Positions 16,842-24,373 of a DNA stretch of 64,000 bases are shown piece after piece (position 1 is the stretch's first letter; each line of letters begins with the position of its first letter). The stretch is from Streptomyces sp. NBC_01275 (GTDB lineage Bacteria > Actinomycetota > Actinomycetes > Streptomycetales > Streptomycetaceae). The position numbers and the translations under genes are program-made. The stretch lies in assembly GCF_026340655.1 (NCBI RefSeq), contig NZ_JAPEOZ010000001.1, forward strand, positions 9,052,001-9,116,000, written 5' to 3'. Under the pieces are notes generated by a model that was not told the DNA's origin, searched no databases, and saw only the letters and a list, made by a program, of their open reading frames with translations.

Positions 16842-17306
16842 ATGACCTCCGCAGCGGCACGCCCCGCGAAGCAGCGCAGAAGCGACACGCTCCATCGGCT
16901 GGAGAGTGATGTGGACGCCTGGGTCGCGACCGCCGCGCAGGATGGCGGATCGCCGTATCTGGTGCCGCTGTCCTTCGTCTGGGACGGGGCCACGCTGCTG
17001 TTCGCCACCCCGGCCGACAGTCCCACCGGGCGCAATCTGCACGCCACCGGCGTGGCGCGCGTCGCCGTCGGGCCGACGCGGGACGTCGTCATGATCGAGG
17101 GCGCCGTCGTGGCCGTGCCGCCCGCGGAGCTGCCGGAGGAGGACGCGGAGATCTTCGCGGGCAAGACCGGCTTCGACCCGCGTGAACTCGCCGAGCCCTA
17201 CCTGTACTTCCGTGTCCGCCCCGTCCGGATGCAGGCCTGGCGCGAGGCGGACGAGATCGAGGGGCGCGAGCTGATGCGCGACGGGGAGTGGCTGGTGACC
17301 GACTGA
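16842..17306 (+). CDS. Pyridoxamine 5'-phosphate oxidase-family (split-barrel) protein
   Basis: 154 residues; ATG preceded by GGAGGT. Split-barrel flavin-binding pattern: DAWVATAAQDGGSPYLVPLSFVWDGATLLFATP, SPTGRNLHATGVARVAVGPTRDVVMIEG in order, ending YLYFRVRPVRMQAWREADE. Such actinobacterial proteins bind FMN, F420 or haem and reduce small molecules; cofactor not decidable from sequence. Monocistronic, followed by a strong hairpin. Confidence 0.82.
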   Translation: MTSAAARPAKQRRSDTLHRLESDVDAWVATAAQDGGSPYLVPLSFVWDGATLLFATPADSPTGRNLHATGVARVAVGPTRDVVMIEGAVVAVPPAELPEEDAEIFAGKTGFDPRELAEPYLYFRVRPVRMQAWREADEIEGRELMRDGEWLVTD

Positions 17307-17314
17307 AGGGTCCA

Positions 17315-17356
17315 GACATGGGGGAGCCCCGCCGCGACGGGGGAACGCGGCGGGGC
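17315..17356 (+). terminator. Second copy of the GACATG-GCCCCG hairpin element
   Basis: GCCCCGCCGCG (17326-17336) and CGCGGCGGGGC (17346-17356) form an 11-bp stem around ACGGGGGAA, nine bases after the PNPOx-family stop. The upstream GACATGGGGGA and the GACGGGGGA core match the copy at 4692, while stem bases differ in a compensated way. Confidence 0.8.
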
Positions 17357-17445
17357 CTGACTCTCGCGTGCCCCCTGCGGACACGTTCACACGTCCCCGC
17401 GGCAGATTTTTCTACGAATTCTCCGCAGGGTCGCCTCTGCCGAGG

Positions 17446-17895
17446 TCAGTCGCCGTCGGCCACCTCCACCACGAACACCGGAATCTCCCGGTCCGTCTTC
17501 TTCTGGTAGTCGGCGTACGGCGGGAACGCGGCGACGGCGCGCTCCCACCAGGCGGACTTCTCCGCGCCGGTGACCTCGCGGGCCGTCATGTCCTGTTTCT
17601 CGGGACCGTCCTGGAGCTCCACCTGGGGGTCGGCCTTCACGTTGTGGTACCAGACCGGGTGCTGGGGCGCCCCGCCCTGGGAGGCCACCAGGGCGTACCG
17701 GCCCTCGTGCTCGACCCGCATCAGCGGGGTCTTGCGGATCTTCCCGCTCTTCGCGCCCCGGGTCGTCAGCAGGATGACCGGCAGTCCCGTGTCCCGCAGC
17801 GTCGTCCCCTCGGCGCCGTTGGAGCGCTCGTACAGCTCCACCTGCTCGCGTACCCACTGCGTCGGGCTGGGTTCGTACTCGCCCTCGAGAGGCAT
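17446..17895 (-). CDS. Deazaflavin (F420)-dependent nitroreductase, Ddn family
   Basis: 149 residues from ATG 17895. Ddn pattern: [77 protein letters not shown] and [15 protein letters not shown], in that order. Family members use reduced F420 to reduce quinones and nitro compounds. The upstream frame to 18009 translates as Thr-Asn repeats from 9-bp tandem units, so the shorter start was chosen. Confidence 0.87.
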   Translation of the reverse strand: MPLEGEYEPSPTQWVREQVELYERSNGAEGTTLRDTGLPVILLTTRGAKSGKIRKTPLMRVEHEGRYALVASQGGAPQHPVWYHNVKADPQVELQDGPEKQDMTAREVTGAEKSAWWERAVAAFPPYADYQKKTDREIPVFVVEVADGD

Positions 17896-17908
17896 GGCAT
17901 CCGTCCCC

Positions 17909-17962
17909 TTCGTCAAGTTCGTCAAGTTCGTCGTGTTCGTCGTGTTCGTCGTGTTCGTCGAG
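17909..17962 (+). repeat. 9-bp tandem repeat TTCGTCRWG
   Basis: Six consecutive units (TTCGTCAAG twice, TTCGTCGTG three times, TTCGTCGAG) directly upstream of the Ddn-family start. A seventh degenerate unit follows. Slippage here would alter the leader of that gene. Confidence 0.85.
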
Positions 17963-18056
17963 CGCATCGCGTTCGTCAGGTCGTACGTCCGACTCGCACC
18001 GTGCTTCAACGCCGGCGTGCACGGGAATCATCCGCACCGGCCGTATCCGCCCGGCC

Positions 18057-18689
18057 TCACAGCAGCATCCTCACCGCCAGCACCGTCATCACCCCGCTCG
18101 ACACGAGCGCCGTCGCCAGTCGTCCCCGGTGACCGGTCAGCGCCCGGCCGAGCAGCGCGCCGCTCCCGGCGAGCAGCAGCTGCCAGCTAGCGGACGCGGC
18201 GAAGGCGGCCAGTACGAACAGGCCCTGCTCCAGGGGGCGTACGGCGTCGGCGGCGCCGTTGCCCAGCACGAGCGCGGCGAAGTACACCACCGTCGTCGGG
18301 TTCAGGAGAGTGATCCCGAGCAGGCTCAGGAAGGCCCGGACCGGACTCGGCGGAGGCGGCGCGGACCGGTCGCCGAGGACGCTGAGCCGGTGGGCCCGGT
18401 AGCGGCGTACGGCCGACACCGCGCCCACCGTCGCGAGCGTCAGCAGCACCAGCGCGGAGGCCCAGCGCAGCGGTGTCAGCACCGGCCGCAGCGCGGTGGC
18501 GACGGCGGCTCCTCCGGCGGTGGCCAGCAGGGCGTAGAGCCCGTCGGCGGCGGCCACGCCGAGCGCGGCGCACACGCCGGTGCGCAGGGACGTGCGGGCG
18601 GTGAGGGAGACGAGGTAGGTCCCGACGGCGCCGACGGGCACGGCGATGCCGTAGCCGGCCACCAGCCCCGCGACCAGCGCGGCCGTCAT
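18057..18689 (-). CDS. LysE family amino-acid/metabolite exporter
   Basis: 210 residues, six hydrophobic segments. Start MTAALVAGLVAGYGIAVPVG followed by VSLTARTSLRTGVCAALGVAAADGLYAL and the signature FLSLLGITLLNPTTVVYFAALVLG; ends GRLATALVSSGVMTVLAVRML. The family exports Lys/Arg, threonine, homoserine lactones or other small metabolites. No clear ribosome site is seen near the ATG at 18689 and no other start is in frame. Divergent from the P450 gene across a 333-bp gap. Confidence 0.85.
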   Translation of the reverse strand: MTAALVAGLVAGYGIAVPVGAVGTYLVSLTARTSLRTGVCAALGVAAADGLYALLATAGGAAVATALRPVLTPLRWASALVLLTLATVGAVSAVRRYRAHRLSVLGDRSAPPPPSPVRAFLSLLGITLLNPTTVVYFAALVLGNGAADAVRPLEQGLFVLAAFAASASWQLLLAGSGALLGRALTGHRGRLATALVSSGVMTVLAVRMLL

Positions 18690-18906
18690 GGGCGTGCGGG
18701 CTCGGGCCTCCGGGGGCGGCCGGGCTGCTGTCGGACCCCCGCCGGAAGGACGGCGGCGGACGTCAGCGGCGACAGGGCTTCGATGGAGGGCATGGCCGGA
18801 TCCTGCGGGTGAGGGCCGTCCCGCGGCAACCGCTTTTCGGGCGCGGGACGCCGTGTCCTCCCGCAGTGCCCGAGCGACGCGCTCGGAGCGCCATTCCGGA
18901 GCGCGC

Positions 18907-18944
18907 AGTTCCGGCCAGATTGCCCCATTCGTCGATCTGGCCGG
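18907..18944. promoter_or_regulatory. 12-bp inverted repeat in the LysE/P450 divergent gap
   Basis: TTCCGGCCAGAT (18907-18918), 14-nt spacer, ATCTGGCCGGAA (18933-18944), perfect arms. The rest of the 18690-19022 gap holds no recognisable gene. The repeat could be an operator for a regulator encoded elsewhere, or an RNA hairpin; no T-tract follows, which favours an operator. Confidence 0.6.
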
Positions 18945-19022
18945 AATGGCGTGGCGACTCATAGGTGCCCAGGGCATCTAATGAAGATCGGCACGACGCA
19001 CTCTTCGTCTGCGAGGTCTCCC

Positions 19023-20276
19023 ATGACGGAATTGACGGAATTGACGGAATCGGCGGACGTGGCGGACCTGACGGACGCGACGCGAAGCCCCGCTCCCGTC
19101 GCGTTCCCCCAGGACCGCACCTGCCCCTTCCACCCGCCCGCCGCCTACGACCCCCTGCGCGACTCCCGCCCCCTGTCCCGCGTCACCCTCTACGACGGCC
19201 GTACGGCATGGCTGGTCACCGGACACGCCACGGCCCGCGACCTGCTCTCCGACCCCCGCCTGTCGACCGACCGCACCCGCCCCGGCTACCCGGCGACCGC
19301 CCCGCGCTTCGAGGTGATGCGCGAGCGCAGGGCCGCCCTGCTGGGCGTCGACGACCCCGAGCACCACGCCCAGCGTCGGATGCTGGTCTCGAGCTTCACC
19401 CTGAAACGCGCCACCGCCCTGCGTCCGGCCATCCAGCGGATCGTCGACGAGCGGATCGACGCGATGCTCGTCCAGGGACCGCCCGCCGAGCTGGTGAACG
19501 CCTTCGCGCTGCCCGTGCCCTCGACGGTGATCTGCGAGCTGCTCGGCGTGCCGTACGCCGACCACGAGTTCTTCGAGGAGCAGTCACGACGGCTGCTGCG
19601 CAGTCGGGAGGTCGACGAGGTGCGCCAGGCCCGCGACCGGCTCGACGCCTACCTCGACGCGCTGATCGACCGCAAGCTGGAGCACCCGTCCGGCGACGGC
19701 GTCCTCGACGCCCTCGTCCACGGGCAGCTGCGCGACGGCGCGGTGGACCGCGAGGAGGCGATCTCCCTGGCCACCATCCTGCTGGTCGCCGGCCACGAGA
19801 CGACCGCCAACATGATCTCCCTCGGCACGTACACGCTGCTCCAGCACCCCGAACGGCTGGCCGAGCTGCGCGCCGACCCCTCGCTGCTCCCGGCCGCCGT
19901 CGAGGAACTGCTGCGCATGCTGTCCATCGCGGACGGCCTGCTGCGGCAGGCCACCGAGGACATCGAGGTGGCCGGGACGACCATCCGGGCCGGCGAGGGC
20001 GTGGTCTTCGCGACCTCGGTCATCAACCGCGACGAGAGCGCCTACTCCGCCCCGGACACCCTCGACTGGCGCCGTTCGGCCCGCCATCACGTGGCGTTCG
20101 GCTTCGGCATCCACCAGTGCCTCGGCCAGAACCTGGCCCGCGCCGAACTGGAGATCGCCCTGTACACCCTCTTCGACCGGCTCCCCGGCCTGCGCCTCGC
20201 CGTCCCGGCGGACGAGATCCCCTTCAAGCCCGGCGACACGATCCAGGGGATGCTGGAACTCCCCGTGACCTGGTAA
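19023..20276 (+). CDS. Cytochrome P450, CYP105-like
   Basis: 417 residues from ATG 19023. Class-I bacterial P450: FPQDRTCPFHPPAAYDPLRD, RVTLYDGRTAWLVTGHATAR, I-helix LLVAGHETTANMISLGT (~255), ExxR in VEELLRM, haem loop FGFGIHQCLGQNLARAELE (Cys ligand ~361) and TIQGMLELPVTW end. The whole layout matches the CYP105 family, known for oxidising herbicides, macrolides and vitamin D. Electrons would come from the ferredoxin 12 bp downstream. The first 19 residues (ELTELTESADVADLTD) come from degenerate 9-bp repeats. Confidence 0.93.
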   Translation: MTELTELTESADVADLTDATRSPAPVAFPQDRTCPFHPPAAYDPLRDSRPLSRVTLYDGRTAWLVTGHATARDLLSDPRLSTDRTRPGYPATAPRFEVMRERRAALLGVDDPEHHAQRRMLVSSFTLKRATALRPAIQRIVDERIDAMLVQGPPAELVNAFALPVPSTVICELLGVPYADHEFFEEQSRRLLRSREVDEVRQARDRLDAYLDALIDRKLEHPSGDGVLDALVHGQLRDGAVDREEAISLATILLVAGHETTANMISLGTYTLLQHPERLAELRADPSLLPAAVEELLRMLSIADGLLRQATEDIEVAGTTIRAGEGVVFATSVINRDESAYSAPDTLDWRRSARHHVAFGFGIHQCLGQNLARAELEIALYTLFDRLPGLRLAVPADEIPFKPGDTIQGMLELPVTW

Positions 20277-20288
20277 GAGGCTCCGCCC

Positions 20289-20501
20289 ATGCACACCGAC
20301 ACGCACATCGACATCGACACGGACGTCTGCATCGGAGCCGGCCAGTGCGCCCTGGCCGCCCCCGGCGTCTTCACCCAGGACGACGACGGCTTCAGCGCCC
20401 TGCTGCCCGGCCGCGAGAACGGCGGCGGCGACCCGATGGTCCGGGTGGCCGCACACGCCTGCCCGGTCGGCGCGATCACGCTGTCCGAGACGGCGGGCTG
20501 A
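20289..20501 (+). CDS. [3Fe-4S] ferredoxin partner of the P450
   Basis: 70 residues. Three cysteine ligands: C14 and C20 in VCIGAGQC and C58 in HACPVGAI; the usual fourth Cys is replaced by Ala/Gly, hence a [3Fe-4S] cluster. The 4-residue ITLSETAG end is typical of P450-associated actinobacterial ferredoxins. It would pass electrons from a ferredoxin reductase, not encoded here, to the P450 with which it shares an operon. Confidence 0.92.
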   Translation: MHTDTHIDIDTDVCIGAGQCALAAPGVFTQDDDGFSALLPGRENGGGDPMVRVAAHACPVGAITLSETAG

Positions 20502-20610
20502 CGCGAGGCCGGCACGCGGCCGGCACGAGGCTGACGTGTCGCGGACCCGGCGATGGGGTGGCGCGCGACGGCGCGTCGCCCCCGCCCCCCGCCCCCCTCC
20601 GGCCCCGGTC

Positions 20611-21156
20611 TCACCCCAGCAACAGCCGTGCCGCCTCCCGGGCTTCGGCGGCCGGGGCGGCGGCGCCGTCGATGCCGGCCGTGACCATCGCGCCCTCGGC
20701 CAGCAGGAACAGCGGCCCGGTCAGGGCGGGGGGCAGACCGGCGTCGGCGACCAGACCCGCGAGGTAGTCCCGGAACGCCCCTTTGTGGGCCCGCACCTGC
20801 CCCGCCACCCGCTCCGAGGTCGCGCCCAGCTCGCCGTACGCGTTGATCCAGGCGCATCCCCGGAAGTCCGGCTCCCCGAACCACGACTCCAGCCAGTCGA
20901 ACACGGCCATGATCCGCTCCCGGGGGTCCTCGTGCCCTGCGACGGCCCCGGCCAGCCGCGCGCGCCAGCGCAGGTCGCGCCGCTCCAGGTACGCCTCCAC
21001 CAACTGCTCCTTCGCCGGGAAGAGCTGGTACAGCCGCTTGAGCGAGACGCCGGACGCGCCCCGCACGTCGTCCATGCCGACGGACTGCACGCCCCGCCCG
21101 TAGAACAGCCTCTCCGCGGCGTCGAGCGCCTGCTCACGGGCTGTCGCGCTGTCCAT
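20611..21156 (-). CDS. TetR/AcrR family regulator
   Basis: 181 residues. HTH: AREQALDAAERLFYGRGVQSVGMDDVRGASGVSLKRLYQLFPAKEQLVEAYL in order, with ligand-domain features GCAWINAYGELG (the conserved CxxxxxxxE core). Divergent from the DUF1348 gene, with two near-identical palindromes between. Likely represses both. Members with this GCxFxNA-like core respond to small electrophilic or aromatic compounds. Confidence 0.9.
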   Translation of the reverse strand: MDSATAREQALDAAERLFYGRGVQSVGMDDVRGASGVSLKRLYQLFPAKEQLVEAYLERRDLRWRARLAGAVAGHEDPRERIMAVFDWLESWFGEPDFRGCAWINAYGELGATSERVAGQVRAHKGAFRDYLAGLVADAGLPPALTGPLFLLAEGAMVTAGIDGAAAPAAEAREAARLLLG

Positions 21157-21182
21157 GGGCGATCACCGCTCCTCAAGGCTCC

Positions 21183-21240
21183 TTGACCGGAGAACGAGCG
21201 TTCTCTACGGTGGCAGTCTACCGGAGAACGCTCGTTCTCC
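21183..21240. promoter_or_regulatory. Twin TetR operators and embedded promoter
   Basis: GAGAACGAGCGTTCTC (21190-21205) and GGAGAACGCTCGTTCTCC (21223-21240), centres 34 bp apart. On the plus strand TTGACC (21183-21188) and TACGGT (21206-21211) are spaced by exactly 17 bp that coincide with the first palindrome, so the repressor would sit between -35 and -10. Confidence 0.82.
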
Positions 21241-21252
21241 CCAGTTCGGGAG

Positions 21253-21294
21253 TTGAGTCTGGAGATGAGTCAGGAGATGAGTCAGGAGATGACG
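21253..21294 (+). repeat. 12-bp tandem repeat carrying ribosome site and ATG
   Basis: TTGAGTCTGGAG, ATGAGTCAGGAG, ATGAGTCAGGAG, then ATGACG before the ATG at 21295. Each unit carries an in-frame ATG and an AGGAG. Only the last AGGAG is well spaced (6 nt) from a start, ATG 21295. Confidence 0.8.
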
Positions 21295-21756
21295 ATGCCG
21301 GACGCCCGCCCGCCCGTGCCGCCCTTCACCCGGGAGACCGCCGCCCAGAAGACCCAGGCCGCCGAGGACGCCTGGAACACCCGTGACCCGCACCGGGTCG
21401 CCCTCGCCTACTCCGAGGACTCGGTCTGGCGCAACCGCGGCGCCTTCCTCACCGGCCGCGCCGCGATCGTCGACTTCCTCACCGCGAAGTGGGCGCGCGA
21501 GCACGAGTACGCGCTGCGCAAGGACCTGTGGGCCTACGACGGCCACCGCATCGCCGTCCGCTTCCAGTACGAGTGCCGCGACGCCGACGGACAGTGGTGG
21601 CGCTCGTACGGCAACGAGCTGTGGGAGTTCGACGAGCACGGGCTGATGACCCGACGCGAGGCGAGCATCGACGACGTGCGCATCGAGGAGCGGGACCGCC
21701 GCATCCACGGCCCGCGCCCCGCAGCCGAACGAGGGCTGTCCTTCCCCCTTCGGTAG
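21295..21756 (+). CDS. DUF1348 / SnoaL-like NTF2-fold protein
   Basis: 153 residues. Family pattern in order: [78 protein letters not shown] and [20 protein letters not shown]. The NTF2-like cone fold often serves as isomerase, hydratase or binding protein; no catalytic role is assigned to DUF1348. Controlled by the divergent TetR protein. Upstream 12-bp repeats offer three additional in-frame starts. Confidence 0.85.
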   Translation: MPDARPPVPPFTRETAAQKTQAAEDAWNTRDPHRVALAYSEDSVWRNRGAFLTGRAAIVDFLTAKWAREHEYALRKDLWAYDGHRIAVRFQYECRDADGQWWRSYGNELWEFDEHGLMTRREASIDDVRIEERDRRIHGPRPAAERGLSFPLR

Positions 21757-21781
21757 GCCCCCTTCGCTAGGCCCCCTCGGC

Positions 21782-21850
21782 AGGGCTCCCGCCGATAGGG
21801 CTCCCGCCGATAGGGCTCCCGTCAGTAGGGCTCCCGTCAGTAGGGTTCCC
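21782..21850 (+). repeat. 15-bp tandem repeat between DUF1348 and flavoprotein genes
   Basis: AGGGCTCCCGCCGAT twice, AGGGCTCCCGTCAGT twice, then a partial AGGGTTCCCGG, running into the ATG of the next gene. It contains the only plausible ribosome-site region of that gene (TAGGG), so copy number may affect its leader. Upstream, 21757-21781 has a second set based on TAGGCCCCCTTCG. Confidence 0.85.
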
Positions 21851-21852
21851 GG

Positions 21853-22380
21853 ATGACCGAACAGGACGGGAAGCCCTTCCTCTACGCCGTCGTCTGCGCC
21901 GCCGGGGTCGCCGAGGGCGTCAGCAAGCTGATCACCGCCGCGCAGGAACGCGACTGGGAGGTGGGCGTCATCGCCACCCCCCTCGCCATGAACGGCTTCT
22001 TCGACACGGCCGCCGTCGAGGCGCAGACCGGCCGCCCGATCCGCTCGGCCTGGCGGCGCCCCGGCGACCCGCGCCCCTTCCCTCCGCCCGACGCGGTCGT
22101 CGTCGCCCCGGCCACCTTCAACACCGTCAACAAGTGGGCCGCCGGCATGGCCGACACCCTCGCCCTCGGCACCCTCTGCGAGGTCTCCGGCCTGGGCATA
22201 CCCATCGGCGTCCTGCCCTGTGTGGCCGGCGCCCTGGCCGCCCACCCCGCCTACGGCGAGAGCCTGACCCGCCTGCGCGCGATGGGCGTCCGCATCGGCG
22301 ACCCCTACGACGGTGAGGCGGGGGTGGGCGGCGGGCGGCCGGAGTTCCGGTGGGAGCGGGCGTTGGACCTGCTCGGGTGA
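21853..22380 (+). CDS. HFCD-type flavoprotein (PPC decarboxylase-like)
   Basis: 175 residues. Flavoprotein pattern: FLYAVVCAAGVAEGVSKLI, IATPLAMNGFFD, DAVVVAPATFNTVNKWAAGMADTLALGTL and GIPIGVLPCV in that order. The PxTxNTxxKxAxGxAD block binds FMN in phosphopantothenoylcysteine decarboxylases and lantibiotic decarboxylases such as EpiD. Single-domain, so not CoaBC itself. Substrate unknown; no RiPP gene is adjacent. Confidence 0.8.
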   Translation: MTEQDGKPFLYAVVCAAGVAEGVSKLITAAQERDWEVGVIATPLAMNGFFDTAAVEAQTGRPIRSAWRRPGDPRPFPPPDAVVVAPATFNTVNKWAAGMADTLALGTLCEVSGLGIPIGVLPCVAGALAAHPAYGESLTRLRAMGVRIGDPYDGEAGVGGGRPEFRWERALDLLG

Positions 22381-22400
22381 CTCGGGCCCGCTCGGGTGCG

Positions 22401-23192
22401 TCAGACGGAGATCTCCGTCGCGGTGCCGGGCGGCAGCCAGTGGAACCGTTCGCGGATCTCGTCGGGGGCCTTGGCCAGCTCGGCCTCGACCGCGCCACGG
22501 CCCTCCTGGAAGTGCGACCAGCCCTCGTAGTGCACCGGCAGCACGGTGTGCGGGCGCACCGCACGGCACAGTTCGACGGCCCGGGACGCCGTCAGCGAGT
22601 AGCGGACGGGCCCGGTCAGCGGGAAGCCGACCCCGCCCAGGTGCACCAGGGCCGTGCCCACGGTGAGCCGGTTCGCCACCTCGCGGACACCGTCGTACAA
22701 GACCGTGTCGCCCGATATCCACAGGGCGCCGTGGCGTTGGCCGGGCCAGCTCAGGGCGAAGCCGGTCACGTCGCCGACGAGCGGGCGGGAGAGGGGCGGG
22801 CCGTGGCGGGCCGGGGTGGCGGTGATCTCGATCGGCGGGAGGCCGGCGGAGTTCAGCTGCCAGGTCGCCCAGGGGGCGAGGCCGCGGGCGTTGCCGCCGA
22901 GGCGGCGGGCGCCCGCCGGCGTCGTGAGGACGACGCCGGCCCGGGGCAGCAGGGCGCGCCCGGCCGTGTCCAGGTTGTCGGCGTGGTGGTCGTGGCTGAG
23001 TAACACGGCGTCGATCGGGGGCAGTTCGGCGATATCGAGGGACGGACCCGACGTCTTGCGCGAAGAGGTGCCCCAGCCGAAGGCGTAGCGGCGGCCGGGC
23101 GGATCGAACGTCGGGTCCGTGAGCAGTCGTCGGCCGGCGGCCTCGATGAGCGTGGTCGGGCCGCCGATGTGGGTGATGCGAACCTCGGTCAT
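22401..23192 (-). CDS. MBL-fold metal-dependent hydrolase (UlaG-like)
   Basis: 263 residues. Metallo-beta-lactamase fold: THIGGPTTLIEAAGRRLLTDPTFD, VLLSHDHHADNLD (HxHxxD motif), HGPPLSRPLVGDVTGFAL, WISGDTVLYDG and VLPVHYEGWSHFQEG. This set matches the UlaG-type/L-ascorbate-6-phosphate lactonase branch rather than true beta-lactamases. Substrate not known. Its 5' side opens on a repeat-rich stretch. Confidence 0.85.
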   Translation of the reverse strand: MTEVRITHIGGPTTLIEAAGRRLLTDPTFDPPGRRYAFGWGTSSRKTSGPSLDIAELPPIDAVLLSHDHHADNLDTAGRALLPRAGVVLTTPAGARRLGGNARGLAPWATWQLNSAGLPPIEITATPARHGPPLSRPLVGDVTGFALSWPGQRHGALWISGDTVLYDGVREVANRLTVGTALVHLGGVGFPLTGPVRYSLTASRAVELCRAVRPHTVLPVHYEGWSHFQEGRGAVEAELAKAPDEIRERFHWLPPGTATEISV

Positions 23193-23311
23193 ACGGTGGT
23201 CCTGGTCCTTTCAGATGTCCGGGCGCCCGGATGTCGGGGCGCCCGCAGGTCCGGGGCGACGGGCCGGATCGCGCCGCCGCCCCGGACCTGTCTACCAGGC
23301 CTCTTCACCGG

Positions 23312-23366
23312 CCCCGCCCAACGGACTTGGCGACCGGACCCGCCCAACGGACTTGGCGACCGGACC
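23312..23366 (+). repeat. 26-bp direct repeat
   Basis: CCCGCCCAACGGACTTGGCG followed by ACCGGA occurs twice in tandem and starts a third time. It separates the MBL-fold gene from the remnant of a hydrolase. Upstream (23217-23260) CCGGATGTCGGGGCGCCCG-like sequence is also duplicated. Confidence 0.8.
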
Positions 23367-23369
23367 CGG

Positions 23370-23519
23370 CTACCGGGCGTGCGAGAGCGCCCAGTCGAGG
23401 GCGAAGTCGGCGACCTCCTCCCAGCCGGGCGCGACGGGCAGCAGATGCGGCCGGCCCGCGAACTCCCTGACCTCGGTGACCGTATGCGACGTGTAGTGCC
23501 GGGCGTTGGACTCCCGCAC
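23370..23519 (-). pseudogene. Alpha/beta hydrolase, C-terminal remnant
   Basis: About 49 residues ending in TAG at 23370: [20 protein letters not shown], then [28 protein letters not shown]. This is the usual C-terminal piece of alpha/beta hydrolases, with the catalytic-His region ([19 protein letters not shown]). The rest of the gene is absent; upstream the sequence passes directly into the LuxR-type remnant. Confidence 0.6.
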
Positions 23520-24244
23520 CTTCGGCGGCCCAGCCGCCCGACAACGGCTGCGCGGACAGCTCCTGCCCCAGGTCGGTGAGCGCCGGCGGATCGCCGGCCG
23601 TCGCGGTCACGATCCGCGCCGCCACGCCCGCGTCCAGCGGTCCGGCGACGGCCTCGCGCAGCAGCTCCAGTGCGTACGGCTCGGCGAGACCGCCGACGTC
23701 CGCGACGGCGATCCCCGCGGGCGTCCCGAAGCCGGTGCGCGCCGCGAACAGCAGCCCGACGCCCTCCGCGTGCACCCGGCGCGCGACGAAGGCGAGCGCG
23801 GCCAGCGATTCCTCGTGGACCCGCTGCACGTCGTCGACGCACCCCGGCACCGGGCTCGGCTCGGCGGCCTGCGCCGGCAGCGTGAGCGTGGCCAGACCCG
23901 CCAGGAAGCGAGCGGCGGTCGGCGGCCGGCCCGTCGGCCAGTCCGCAGGCGACCCGCAGCGCGGTGCGCTGCGGCGCGGGCAGCGCGCCGGGCTCCTTCA
24001 GCCCGTCCAGGAGCGGTACGAGCAGCCGTGCGGCGCGGCGAACGGGAACCCGCGCTCCGCGTCGACGCCGGCGACCCGCAGCACCCGCAGATCTGCGGCC
24101 TGCGCGACCGCGTGGTCCAGGAGCGCCGTCTTGCCGATGCCGGCGTCCCCGCGCAGCGCGGGCGCCCCGCTCAGCCCCCGTGCGGAGCCCGGCGACCAGG
24201 CCGTCGAGCCGCTCCCGCTCCCGGGCACCTCCTCTGAGGATCAC
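23520..24244 (-). pseudogene. LuxR-family ATPase regulator, decayed N-terminal part
   Basis: Pieces of the N-terminal AAA ATPase module of a large LuxR (LAL) regulator are spread over different frames: [20 protein letters not shown], Walker [41 protein letters not shown], Walker-B-like [20 protein letters not shown], then [20 protein letters not shown]. At least three frameshifts are needed, and the C-terminal ~600 residues with the HTH are missing. GTG 24244 was the likely start. Clearly non-functional. Confidence 0.8.
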
Positions 24245-24292
24245 GCCGACGTCCTTCGGAGAGGTCCGATGCGAGGCCGACGACAGAGGGTG

Positions 24293-24317
24293 TGAAGCGC
24301 TTGGGCGAGCGCTTTCA
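24293..24317. promoter_or_regulatory. LacI-type operator-like inverted repeat
   Basis: TGAAGCGCT, six-base spacer, AGCGCTTTCA lies ~50 bp upstream of the dead LuxR gene. AAGCGCTT half sites are common in LacI/GalR operators of actinomycetes. Possibly a leftover control site. Confidence 0.35.
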
Positions 24318-24373
24318 TGCACGTTCATTCAAGCAAGTCCGGCCGCTCCGCAGGGTGGGAACGGCCGAAGGAC

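Noticed and set aside
18690..18906. Small genes in the LysE/P450 divergent gap
   Set aside because: No frame shows a start with ribosome site or family resemblance.
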